A stretch of DNA of 13,766 nucleotides. It comes from CAIRYW01 sp041665985. Lineage in GTDB: Bacteria; Patescibacteriota; Minisyncoccia; Phycocordibacterales; CAIRYW01. Under the pieces are notes generated by a model. The model made no database searches, had not been told where the DNA came from, and saw only the letters and a list, made by a program, of their open reading frames with translations. The position numbers were made by a program, and so were the translations under genes. Below, one piece after another: positions 5,848-12,320 of this stretch (position 1 is the stretch's first letter; every line of letters starts with the position of its first letter). The DNA lies in the NCBI GenBank assembly GCA_041665985.1, contig JBAYHV010000021.1, positions 1 to 13,766 of the forward strand. The letters are read 5' to 3'.

Positions 5848-7344
5848 ATGGATTATCCTAATCGTCCAAAGAAAATTCCACCGCTTACAGATTTATTTAT
5901 TATCTTTGCTTTTGTTGTGATTTTAGGTTATTTAGCTTATTCGTTCCTTAAAAATAATCCTACGAGTGTCAATAATAACTATTCTCCGTTTGGAGAAATT
6001 TTGCAGTCATCTTCTTCGAGTAATGTTTTCAGTAAAATTGAAAATACGATCTCTTCATATTTAAATATTGGAAGCACGAATCAAGTTTCTGTTGTAGAAA
6101 AAGATAATCCAGATGCATCTCTTTCTCTAAGTTTTGTACAAACTGTTACTTTTTTACCTAAAATTGATATAGGAAAAGGTGTTACATATTCGAGACCTGA
6201 GTTGCAGAATATTGAAGGTAAATTTTATTTAGCTTATAGTAAAAAAAATTCTAATACATATTTTTCATCAACTCTCGATAGTAATTTAAATGAAGAATCA
6301 ACAATAACCCTTGCCTCGCTCGGGAAAAAAGATGCATTTCCGACTGATCTAAGATCAGCTCAAGATAGTCAGGGAAATTATTGGTATGCAATCGAATATG
6401 CTGACAGAGTTTCTCCGGAAGTGATTGCACAAAGTTGCAAAGAAACTGATTTCTGTTCTTATAACAATGATAGTTTAGCTCTTTATCAAAAATGGAATTT
6501 GGTTTCAAGTGCAAAAAATATTGTTAATGGTTGTGTAGTTTCACCTGTAGTTATTTCTAAAGCGGGAGAAGCATGCTTTATTGGGAAAACTGCCACAGAT
6601 GATCCAACTCCTTTTTTTTATGATGATAAATATTACTTAGCTAATAGACAGGCTTTGGGTTCAATTATTGAGATACGTTCCTTTGATAGGAGTTTTGCTC
6701 AATTAAGTAAACATAGTGTAGATTTTGGTAAGTTTAGTAATAATCAATCAATTTCTCAGAATACATTTGTCTTAATTAATGATAAACCGTATTTAATTGG
6801 TGGTGTTTTGTATGGGAAAAACCCAAACGATCTGGGCGCTTATTCAGAAATAATGGCTTTTGAATTTGATAAAGATCTAAAAAATGTTCTTTCTGTAAAG
6901 AAACTGGTTTCAAATCAAGGAGAAATGGATACAAGAGTCACCTCGGCTCGATACGATGGCAAGTATCTTTACTTTACCTATTTAAATAATAAGAGTGACC
7001 AGCAGATAACATATTTAGAAGCTTTTGATGTGGCAAATAATTTTAAATCTCTTGGACGAATAGTTGTATCTGACAAGAAATACGATGAAGATGCTCATAA
7101 TTCGCTTGAAATTTTCAGTGGAAAAATTTACATAGCTTATATCGGAGAAGGATTGCTACTGAAAATTGCGGAATATGAGTTAAAAAGTGGTGTGGTAAAA
7201 AATAACATAGACACAACTAAATCAGATACCCAATCAAATACTTCTGTGCCTCTCCAAAAATCATCATCCGTTGGAAAATGCGGAGACGGGATTTGTGACG
7301 CAATCGAAAAATCATCAGGGATGTGCTCGGCGGATTGTAAATAA
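5848..7344 (+). CDS. Membrane-anchored exported protein with propeller-like repeats and CGDG Cys tail
   Basis: This 498-residue protein has one N-terminal hydrophobic helix (about 14-34, LTDLFIIFAFVVILGYLAYSF-type) after a short basic tail, so the bulk is probably outside the cytoplasm. A Ser/Asn-rich linker (about 38-100) follows. From about 115 to 445 a pattern recurs of an aromatic strand after a turn: KFYLAY (125-130), NYWYAIEY (177-184), KYYLANR (261-267), KPYLIGG (313-319), KYLYFTYL (372-379) and KIYIAYIGEG (426-435). That suggests about six blades, as in sialidase- or glucanase-like beta-propellers. The C-terminus has CGDGICD...C...DC (Cys 478, 483, 493, 497), a small Cys motif seen in surface proteins of CPR bacteria and archaea. 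No catalytic residues can be assigned. Role in surface binding or sugar recognition is inference. It sits between the hydrolase and the peptidoglycan-binding protein in the cassette. Confidence 0.8.
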   Translation: MDYPNRPKKIPPLTDLFIIFAFVVILGYLAYSFLKNNPTSVNNNYSPFGEILQSSSSSNVFSKIENTISSYLNIGSTNQVSVVEKDNPDASLSLSFVQTVTFLPKIDIGKGVTYSRPELQNIEGKFYLAYSKKNSNTYFSSTLDSNLNEESTITLASLGKKDAFPTDLRSAQDSQGNYWYAIEYADRVSPEVIAQSCKETDFCSYNNDSLALYQKWNLVSSAKNIVNGCVVSPVVISKAGEACFIGKTATDDPTPFFYDDKYYLANRQALGSIIEIRSFDRSFAQLSKHSVDFGKFSNNQSISQNTFVLINDKPYLIGGVLYGKNPNDLGAYSEIMAFEFDKDLKNVLSVKKLVSNQGEMDTRVTSARYDGKYLYFTYLNNKSDQQITYLEAFDVANNFKSLGRIVVSDKKYDEDAHNSLEIFSGKIYIAYIGEGLLLKIAEYELKSGVVKNNIDTTKSDTQSNTSVPLQKSSSVGKCGDGICDAIEKSSGMCSADCK

Positions 7345-7398
7345 AATAAGAGATAGTAATATTAGTAGATTAAAAATTTTTTTAAATCTCTATTGAAA

Positions 7399-9045
7399 AT
7401 GAAAAAACTTCTATTAAGTCTGTGTTTAAGTGTTCTTCTTTTCTCTTCTATATCTTTATCAAATGTTTCAGCTCAAACAATTTCTATTCCAACTGGAAAC
7501 ACTGAAACAATGACAGCTTCACAGAAGCAGGAATTCATTCAGTCACTAATTCAGATACTTGTTCAACTAACCGCTCAACTTCAAACTTTACTTGCTCAAA
7601 AAAATAATTCTGAAGTTGCGCCAAGTACTCCTTCTAGTGTGACTTCATCAACAAATAGTATTACTGTTCTTTCTCCAAAAGCTGGAGATGTTTGGCAACA
7701 AGGAAAAGCATACACTGTCTCATGGACTCCTTACAAAGGGGATTTTGATGAATACGATGTTCAACTAAGTAATAAACTTGTTCCTGGAGTCCAAGTTGGT
7801 GAGCTTCCGCAATTTGTCCCGATTTCAAAAAGTCTTACTTCAATAACTCTTGATTCAAGTAGATTTTTTGATAATGATATTAAATCATGGTTAATAAACG
7901 CTCAAAATTTAGGATTAACTGTTTCAGAGCAAGATCTTCGAAAAAACTTTTATTATCATGTTCAAGCGGTCAATGAATATTCTGGAAAATCAAAAAGGTT
8001 GGCTCAGGGCGATAGTGGTATTTTTTCTATCGTTAATGCACAAGCATCAGAACCCTCAACTTTTAATGGTGTCTACAGTAGAAATTTAACTGTTGGGGAT
8101 AGTGGCTTGGATGTGACAGCCTTACAAAATTTCTTAGTTTCAAAAGGATTTACATCATCAGAATTTGTTACAGGTTATTTTGGTCCACAGCTTAAAGCGG
8201 CACTTGCCTTATATCAATTAGCAAAAGGCATATCACCAGCAGATGGATATTTTGGTCCAGTAACTAGGTCTGTGCTTAATTCGGATACTTCTGTAGCGGT
8301 AACTTCTGCCTTAAGTTTGCCTTCATTGATATCTCTTGGTGGTAATAATGCTTCTCCAAATGAAAAAATTGCAGTCTATATTTCTAGTTTTCCTAAAGCA
8401 AATTCCTACACTATTTCTTTTAGCGGAAATAATTCAGGTGATATTAATGCCATACTTTCATCTGATGGTTCATATTTAGGATTTACAGTTCCAAATTTTG
8501 TGGCAGGACAATATAATTTGACTGCACGTGGACATAATAGCGATGGATCTATTATGTTTAGTTCACAAAATACTTTACCTTTTACAATTAGTGGAGTTGC
8601 TTCAACACAAAATACTGTAACAAATACAACACAATCTTCTTCAAATACAACAAACAGTATAAATATAACGTCGCCAAGTTCAAGTGAAACTCTCAATGTA
8701 GGACAGACTTACAGAATAAAATGGACTTCTTCAAGCAATATAGACAAAGTTTCTCTAGGTTACTCTTTTGGGGAAGGAAGTTTGAATTGGTTTGCAAATA
8801 ATTCAGCAAATAATATTTCTAATCAAGGTTACTATGATTGGAATGTAAATATCGGTAATACAACAAATACAAGTGTTAGGCTTTGTATTACTGGATACCA
8901 AACAGGTGTTGGGTCGGTTTCGAGTTGTTTTGGGTATTTTAAAGTGAATCCTTCTACTGTAAGTATGTCAGATTCCGACAAAATAAATTCTTTGGCTTCT
9001 GCTTTTGAGGCTGTCAAGGGATTGTTTAAGATACTTTCTAGATAA
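7399..9045 (+). CDS. Secreted multidomain surface protein with peptidoglycan-binding domain
   Basis: The 548-residue product starts with a clear signal peptide (MKKLLLSLCLSVLLFSS..., likely cleavage after SNVSA, residue 25). A Gln/Leu-rich helix follows (about 39-67, EFIQSLIQILVQLTAQLQTL), typical of Parcubacteria secreted proteins. Next are an Ig-like domain beginning ITVLSPKAGDVWQQGKAYTVSW (88-109), a PG_binding_1 domain (about 229-295, with LTVGDSGLDVTALQNFL, GYFGPQLKAALALYQ and DGYFGPVTRSVLN), a TIG-like beta domain (about 303-398), a Thr/Asn/Ser-rich linker, a second Ig-like domain (about 419-518, INITSPSSSETLNVGQTYRIKW) with a likely disulfide (C496, C510), and a short C-terminal helix. 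It is probably held at the cell wall by the peptidoglycan-binding domain; a ligand for the Ig-like domains is unknown. ATG 7399 is preferred over an in-frame TTG at 7393, because it gives the cleaner signal peptide. A terminator follows directly. Confidence 0.88.
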   Translation: MKKLLLSLCLSVLLFSSISLSNVSAQTISIPTGNTETMTASQKQEFIQSLIQILVQLTAQLQTLLAQKNNSEVAPSTPSSVTSSTNSITVLSPKAGDVWQQGKAYTVSWTPYKGDFDEYDVQLSNKLVPGVQVGELPQFVPISKSLTSITLDSSRFFDNDIKSWLINAQNLGLTVSEQDLRKNFYYHVQAVNEYSGKSKRLAQGDSGIFSIVNAQASEPSTFNGVYSRNLTVGDSGLDVTALQNFLVSKGFTSSEFVTGYFGPQLKAALALYQLAKGISPADGYFGPVTRSVLNSDTSVAVTSALSLPSLISLGGNNASPNEKIAVYISSFPKANSYTISFSGNNSGDINAILSSDGSYLGFTVPNFVAGQYNLTARGHNSDGSIMFSSQNTLPFTISGVASTQNTVTNTTQSSSNTTNSINITSPSSSETLNVGQTYRIKWTSSSNIDKVSLGYSFGEGSLNWFANNSANNISNQGYYDWNVNIGNTTNTSVRLCITGYQTGVGSVSSCFGYFKVNPSTVSMSDSDKINSLASAFEAVKGLFKILSR

Positions 9046-9050
9046 TTTAG

Positions 9051-9088
9051 ACAAGCAAAAACCCCTTTAAAATGGGGTTTTTGCTTGT
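9051..9088. terminator. Bidirectional terminator closing the envelope cassette
   Basis: ACAAGCAAAAACCCC (9051-9065) pairs perfectly with GGGGTTTTTGCTTGT (9074-9088) around the loop TTTAAAAT. A 15-bp stem with A5 on one side and T5 on the other is an intrinsic terminator on both strands. It starts six bases after the stop codon of the peptidoglycan-binding protein gene, and keeps cassette transcription out of the rpsS unit. Confidence 0.88.
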
Positions 9089-9163
9089 GATAAAGGAGGG
9101 GGAGAGTTTGGAAATAAAGGATTGAATCTTAAAGATCGATTCTAAATATGGGGCTTTTTAACA

Positions 9164-9203
9164 GAGGTTAGATACTTAACTTTTGGAGGTCTAAATATTT
9201 GAC
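9164..9203 (+). repeat. Imperfect direct repeat overlapping the rpsS -35 box
   Basis: GAGGTTAGATACTTAAC (9164-9180) and GAGGTCTAAATATTTGAC (9186-9203) share 13 positions with one gap. They are offset by 22 bases, about two turns of the helix, and the second copy ends in the -35 hexamer. This spacing would let a protein bind both copies on one DNA face. It may instead be a decayed duplicate of the promoter; no regulator is identified. Confidence 0.3.
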
Positions 9204-9227
9204 ATAAGTCTTTATTTTGTATAGTAT
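9199..9227 (+). promoter_or_regulatory. Strong predicted promoter of the rpsS-rplE unit
   Basis: TTGACA (9199-9204) and TAGTAT (9222-9227) are 17 bases apart. The -35 box is perfect. The discriminator TTACCCCACGC matches that of the tuf promoter at nearly every position. Start of transcription is expected near 9234-9236, with a leader of about 75 bases. It restores transcription of the second half of the S10 cluster downstream of the cassette. The rest of 9089-9308 holds the direct repeat described separately and no visible gene. Confidence 0.85.
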
Positions 9228-9308
9228 TTACCCCACGCTCTTACAAGGGCTATTTATTTATTATTATCTCAATGATAGAGAAAATATAGATAATTCAACA
9301 AAAAAACA

Positions 9309-9656
9309 ATGTCACGATCAGTAAAAAAAGGACCATACGTCGACGAAAAGCTTCTGAAGAAGATTGCCGGCAAAAGACCACAGGAATCTGGGGTTATTAA
9401 GACATGGGCAAGAGCAAGTCAAATTGCACCAGAAATGGTTGGATTCATATTTGGAGTCCATAACGGAAAAACACATGTAGAAGTATTTGTCACCGAGGAT
9501 ATGGTAGGTCACCGTCTCGGTGAATTTTCTTTAACAAGAAAATTCGTTAAGCACGGAGGAAAGATGCAGAAAGAACAAGATCTAGCTAAGAAGGATGCTG
9601 AGCTTGCTGCTGCAAAAAGTGCTAAAGCCGCTACTGAAACTCCAGCTAAAAAATAA
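9309..9656 (+). CDS. rpsS: 30S ribosomal protein S19 (uS19)
   Basis: S19 lies in the 30S head near the A site and pairs with S13. RSVKKGPYVD (3-12), KTWARASQIAPEMVG (31-45) and HNGKTHVEVFVTEDMVGHRLGEF (51-73) are diagnostic. The core ends near residue 87; an extra Ala/Lys/Glu-rich tail (88-115) lengthens it from about 92 to 115 residues. It is the first gene downstream of the promoter at 9199 and normally would follow rplB directly. Its start has no Shine-Dalgarno sequence, but an A-rich stretch (ACAAAAAAACA) just before ATG. rplV starts 5 bases after the stop. Confidence 0.98.
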   Translation: MSRSVKKGPYVDEKLLKKIAGKRPQESGVIKTWARASQIAPEMVGFIFGVHNGKTHVEVFVTEDMVGHRLGEFSLTRKFVKHGGKMQKEQDLAKKDAELAAAKSAKAATETPAKK

Positions 9657-9661
9657 TCATC

Positions 9662-10039
9662 ATGTCAATTGCAACCCTAAAAAATTATCGTCAGTCACCA
9701 AGAAAAGTAAGACTTATTGCTGATCTTGTTCGTGGAAAATCAATTGATTCTGCCGAGAATATTTTAGCTTTCGCAGTAAAAAGAGCATCACCACCAATTC
9801 TTAAATTGATCAGATCAGCAGTAGCAAACGCTGTTAACAATACAGGAGTTTCAAAAGAATCACTTTTCATAAAAACAATTACAGTTAATAAAGGTGTAGT
9901 TCTAAAGAGATCAATGCCAAGAGCTCGTGGTTCTGCTTCAGCTATCCGAAAACACACAAGTATCGTTAAAGTTGAACTTGGTATCAGAGAAGTAAAAGCA
10001 CCAAAAGTTAAAAAAACTAAAACAGTAGCTAAAAAATAA
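9662..10039 (+). CDS. rplV: 50S ribosomal protein L22 (uL22)
   Basis: L22 binds several 23S rRNA domains and its long beta-hairpin lines the exit tunnel. SPRKVRLIADLVRGK (12-26), the helix with SPPILKLIRSAVANAVNN (43-60) and the hairpin tip (LKRSMPRARGSASAIRK, 81-97) are typical; in other bacteria mutations in this hairpin confer macrolide resistance. The family core ends near 110; a Lys-rich tail ending KTVAKK extends it to 125 residues. The end of the gene and its junction with rpsC match those of rpmC/rpsQ base for base over 17 positions. It lies 5 bases after rpsS and 3 before rpsC. Confidence 0.98.
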   Translation: MSIATLKNYRQSPRKVRLIADLVRGKSIDSAENILAFAVKRASPPILKLIRSAVANAVNNTGVSKESLFIKTITVNKGVVLKRSMPRARGSASAIRKHTSIVKVELGIREVKAPKVKKTKTVAKK

Positions 10040-10042
10040 TAT

Positions 10043-10705
10043 ATGTCACACACCGTACATCCATATTCACATAGACTAGGTATAATCAGAGACTGGAAAA
10101 GTCGATGGTTTGCTGTGAATTCAAAGTACCGTGAATTTCTTAAAGGAGACATCCTTCTTAGAGATTTTCTTGAGAAGAAACTAAAAGGTTCATATGTTAG
10201 CGGTGTGGAGATCGAAAGAGGAGCAAAGACAATTAGAGTTGTTATTACAACTTCACGTCCAGGAGTTATTATTGGAAGAAACGGTGAAGGAGCAGAAAAA
10301 CTTAGAAAAGAAATAAGTACTTTCCTAAATAAGAACAAGCTTTCAACAGGACAAGAATTAAAACTTGATGTTGAAGAGATAAAATCACCAGAATCAAATG
10401 CAATGATCGTTGCAATGCTTATGGCTGAAGGTTTGGAAAAAAGAATGCCATTCAGAAGAGTAATGAAACAAACAGTTGAAAAGGTTATGGCAAACAGAGG
10501 AGTAGAAGGAGTAAAAATTTATCTTGGAGGACGTTTGGGAGGTGCTGATATGGCAAGATCTGAAACTTTGAAGAGAGGAAGAATTCCACTTCAGACACTT
10601 AGAGCTGATATCGATTACGCACAATACAGAGCAACTATTCCTCAAGGAGATTTAGGTATAAAGGTCTGGATCTACAGAGGAGAAATTTTCAATAAAGTTA
10701 AATAA
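10043..10705 (+). CDS. rpsC: 30S ribosomal protein S3 (uS3)
   Basis: S3 forms part of the mRNA entry channel and its helicase activity in the 30S subunit. HPYSHRLGIIRDWKSRWFA (6-24) opens the protein; the type II KH domain carries VIIGRNGEGAEKLRKEI (75-91); the C-terminal domain holds GVKIYLGGRLGGADMARSE near 155-175 and DIDYAQYRATIPQGDLGIKVWIYRGE towards the end. Length is 220 residues, standard. It starts 3 bases after rplV with no Shine-Dalgarno sequence, so translation may be coupled to rplV. Confidence 0.99.
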   Translation: MSHTVHPYSHRLGIIRDWKSRWFAVNSKYREFLKGDILLRDFLEKKLKGSYVSGVEIERGAKTIRVVITTSRPGVIIGRNGEGAEKLRKEISTFLNKNKLSTGQELKLDVEEIKSPESNAMIVAMLMAEGLEKRMPFRRVMKQTVEKVMANRGVEGVKIYLGGRLGGADMARSETLKRGRIPLQTLRADIDYAQYRATIPQGDLGIKVWIYRGEIFNKVK

Positions 10706-10722
10706 TATTTTAATTCACTACC

Positions 10723-11142
10723 ATGTTATTCCCAAAAAAAGTAAAACACAGAAAATGGCAAAGTGCCCGAAGAAATCTTTCTAAACCAAAGGCAGAAACT
10801 CGAGGTACTGAAGTTTCTTTTGGTTCACACGGACTAAAGGCTATTGCGTATGCAAGAGTTAAATCAAATCAAATTGAATCAGCAAGAAAAGTTGTTGCAA
10901 GATCAATTGGAAAGACAGGAAAGATGTGGATCAGAATTTTCCCAGATCGACCGTATACATCAAAACCGCCTGAAGTACCTATGGGAAACGGAAAGGGAGA
11001 TCCACAAGGATATTGTTTCGAAGTTTACCCAGGACGTGTTATTTTTGAGGTAGACGGACTTTCAGAGAAAGATGCAAAAGAAGCTCTTAGAAAAGCTGGA
11101 ACAAAACTTCCAATGAAGACTAAGATCTTCCAAAGAGTATAG
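10723..11142 (+). CDS. rplP: 50S ribosomal protein L16 (uL16)
   Basis: L16 is a late assembly protein at the A-tRNA elbow of the large subunit. MLFPKKVKHRKWQ (1-13), TEVSFGSHGLKAI (29-41), GKMWIRIFPDRPYTSKPPE (66-84), MGNGKGDP (87-94) and the end KLPMKTKIF are typical; length is 139 residues. The residue aligned with E. coli Arg81, the arginine hydroxylated by RoxA, is Pro86 (EVPMGNGKG against AVRMGKGKG). The gene starts 17 bases after rpsC and is followed by rpmC after 15. No Shine-Dalgarno sequence is present. Confidence 0.98.
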   Translation: MLFPKKVKHRKWQSARRNLSKPKAETRGTEVSFGSHGLKAIAYARVKSNQIESARKVVARSIGKTGKMWIRIFPDRPYTSKPPEVPMGNGKGDPQGYCFEVYPGRVIFEVDGLSEKDAKEALRKAGTKLPMKTKIFQRV

Positions 11143-11157
11143 AGAGAATCAAAAAAA

Positions 11158-11424
11158 ATGAAATCAAAAGAAATCAGACAAAAGAATAAAGAGCAGATCA
11201 TCAAGCTCGTAATTGAACAAAGAGAAAAGCTTAAGGAGCTTGCCTTTGGTAGAGCAGGATCAAAAGAAAAGAATGTTAAGCTTACAAAAACTTTGAAAAA
11301 AGGTATTGCAAGATTACTTACAATTCTTAACGAAACAGTTCCTGTTCCAGCAGAAAAAAAAGAGATCAATGTAGAAACAAAAAAAGCCGTAGTCAAAGCT
11401 AAAAAAGTTGCAACTAAAAAATAA
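11158..11424 (+). CDS. rpmC: 50S ribosomal protein L29 (uL29)
   Basis: L29 is a small helical protein near the tunnel exit, next to L23. The first 60 residues form the family's two-helix hairpin: KSKEIRQKNKEQIIKLVIEQ (2-21), REKLKELAFGRAG (22-34), then TKTLKKGIARLLTILNE (43-59), the last helix normally carrying the IARIxT-type motif. A Lys/Ala/Val tail (61-88, ending KKVATKK) makes it 88 residues against about 63 in E. coli. The position between rplP and rpsQ confirms the call. AGAGAGAA at 11142-11149 is the nearest thing to a Shine-Dalgarno sequence in the cluster, and it is weak. Confidence 0.95.
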   Translation: MKSKEIRQKNKEQIIKLVIEQREKLKELAFGRAGSKEKNVKLTKTLKKGIARLLTILNETVPVPAEKKEINVETKKAVVKAKKVATKK

Positions 11425-11427
11425 TAT

Positions 11428-11688
11428 ATGAAAACACAACCCGAAAAAACAGTAAAAGAATCAAAAGGAAAGATCCTAGAAGGAGTTGTAGTTTCAGATA
11501 AAATGAAAGACACATGCAACGTATTAGTTGAAAGATATGTTAAGCTTCCAAAATACGGTAAATATGTTACAAGATCAAAGAAGTATCTTGCAGACGACAA
11601 AGGTAATACAAAGAAAATTGGAGACAAAGTTACAATTCAAGAATGCGCCCCAATTTCAAAAAGAAAGTCATTTAAAGTAATAAATTAA
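11428..11688 (+). CDS. rpsQ: 30S ribosomal protein S17 (uS17)
   Basis: S17 is a primary 16S rRNA binding protein with an OB fold. GKILEGVVVSDKMKDTCNVLVERYVKLPKYGKYV (14-47, shown in parts by LEGVVVSDKM and VERYVKLPKYGKYV) and the closing IGDKVTIQECAPISKRKSF (64-82) are the family signature; the last includes the usual ECxPxSKxK motif. The 86-residue length is normal. It begins 3 bases after rpmC; the junction is identical to rplV/rpsC over 17 bases. No Shine-Dalgarno sequence. Confidence 0.98.
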   Translation: MKTQPEKTVKESKGKILEGVVVSDKMKDTCNVLVERYVKLPKYGKYVTRSKKYLADDKGNTKKIGDKVTIQECAPISKRKSFKVIN

Positions 11689-11693
11689 AATTT

Positions 11694-12065
11694 ATGATTC
11701 AGCCACAAAGTATAGTCCAAGTTGCAGATAATACCGGAGCCAAAATAGGCAGAGTTTTCAAAGTGCTTGGAGGAAGTAAGAAAAGATATGCACAAATTGG
11801 AGACATTGTTGTGCTGTCAGTTCAAAAGGCTGAACCAAGAAAAGCTGTCAAAAAGAAGGATGTTCTTCAAGCTGTAGTTGTTAGACAAAAGCAACCAATC
11901 AGAAGAAAGGATGGTTCTTATATTCGTTTTGATGAAAACGCAGTTGTGATCATTGAAAAAGGAAAGAAGGATCCTATCGGAGGAAGAATCTTCGGCCCGA
12001 TCCCAAGAGAAATTGCAGAAAAGGGATATCAGAAAATTGCATCACTTGCACCAGAAGTTGTTTAA
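11694..12065 (+). CDS. rplN: 50S ribosomal protein L14 (uL14)
   Basis: L14 forms intersubunit bridges and is the docking site of the silencing factor RsfS in many bacteria. MIQPQSIVQVADNTGAK (1-17) is highly diagnostic, followed by GDIVVLSVQKAEP (36-48), VVVRQKQPIRRKDGSYIRFDENAVV (61-85 in two parts: VVVRQKQPIRR, DGSYIRFDENAVV) and the closing GGRIFGPIPREI (96-107). The length of 123 residues matches the family. It lies 5 bases after rpsQ, 13 before rplX. Confidence 0.99.
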   Translation: MIQPQSIVQVADNTGAKIGRVFKVLGGSKKRYAQIGDIVVLSVQKAEPRKAVKKKDVLQAVVVRQKQPIRRKDGSYIRFDENAVVIIEKGKKDPIGGRIFGPIPREIAEKGYQKIASLAPEVV

Positions 12066-12078
12066 ATAAAAAAAATAT

Positions 12079-12315
12079 ATGAAAATTAAGAAAGGCGACA
12101 ACATAATAGTAATAACAGGAAAAGATAAAGGAAAGACTGGAAAAGTTAGTAAAGTTTTTCCGAAAACTAATGCAGTTCTAGTTCCTGGTATTAACATCAA
12201 GAAAAAACACCAGAAGCCAAGAAACCAAAATCAGAAAGGACAGATCATAGATATTCCAACGCCTGTTGATGCTTCAAATGTTAAACTCGAAACAAAGGTA
12301 AAGAAAAGTAAATAA
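12079..12315 (+). CDS. rplX: 50S ribosomal protein L24 (uL24), short form
   Basis: L24 initiates large-subunit assembly by binding the 5' part of 23S rRNA. The KOW motif is clear (KKGDNIIVITGKDKGKTGKV, 4-23), followed by VLVPGINIKKKHQKP (33-47), then GQIIDIPTPVDASNVKL (54-70). The protein stops at 78 residues, whereas the family is usually about 100-105, so the C-terminal segment after SNVxL is missing. No frameshift is evident: the stop is followed within 5 bases by rplE in normal order. Reduced L24 fits the reduced ribosomes known from CPR bacteria; whether this is lineage-wide is not known from the window. Confidence 0.96.
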   Translation: MKIKKGDNIIVITGKDKGKTGKVSKVFPKTNAVLVPGINIKKKHQKPRNQNQKGQIIDIPTPVDASNVKLETKVKKSK

Positions 12316-12320
12316 AATAT

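Noticed and set aside
7367..7389. AT-only hairpin between the propeller-like gene and the peptidoglycan-binding gene as a terminator
   Set aside because: Stem of 5 and 4 bp with a mismatch and only two G-C pairs; unlikely to be stable.
7393..7398. TTG at 7393 as the start of the peptidoglycan-binding protein
   Set aside because: ATG 7399, two codons downstream, is the stronger codon and gives a standard signal peptide.
9691..10338. Long open frame of 215 codons on the minus strand across rplV and rpsC
   Set aside because: It lies antisense to two certain r-protein genes, its translation has no recognisable motif, and it follows from the codon bias of the plus-strand genes.
11025..11627. Open frame of 200 codons on the minus strand across rplP, rpmC and rpsQ
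   Set aside because: Phe/Ser-rich mirror of Lys/Glu-rich coding sequence; no promoter or family signature.
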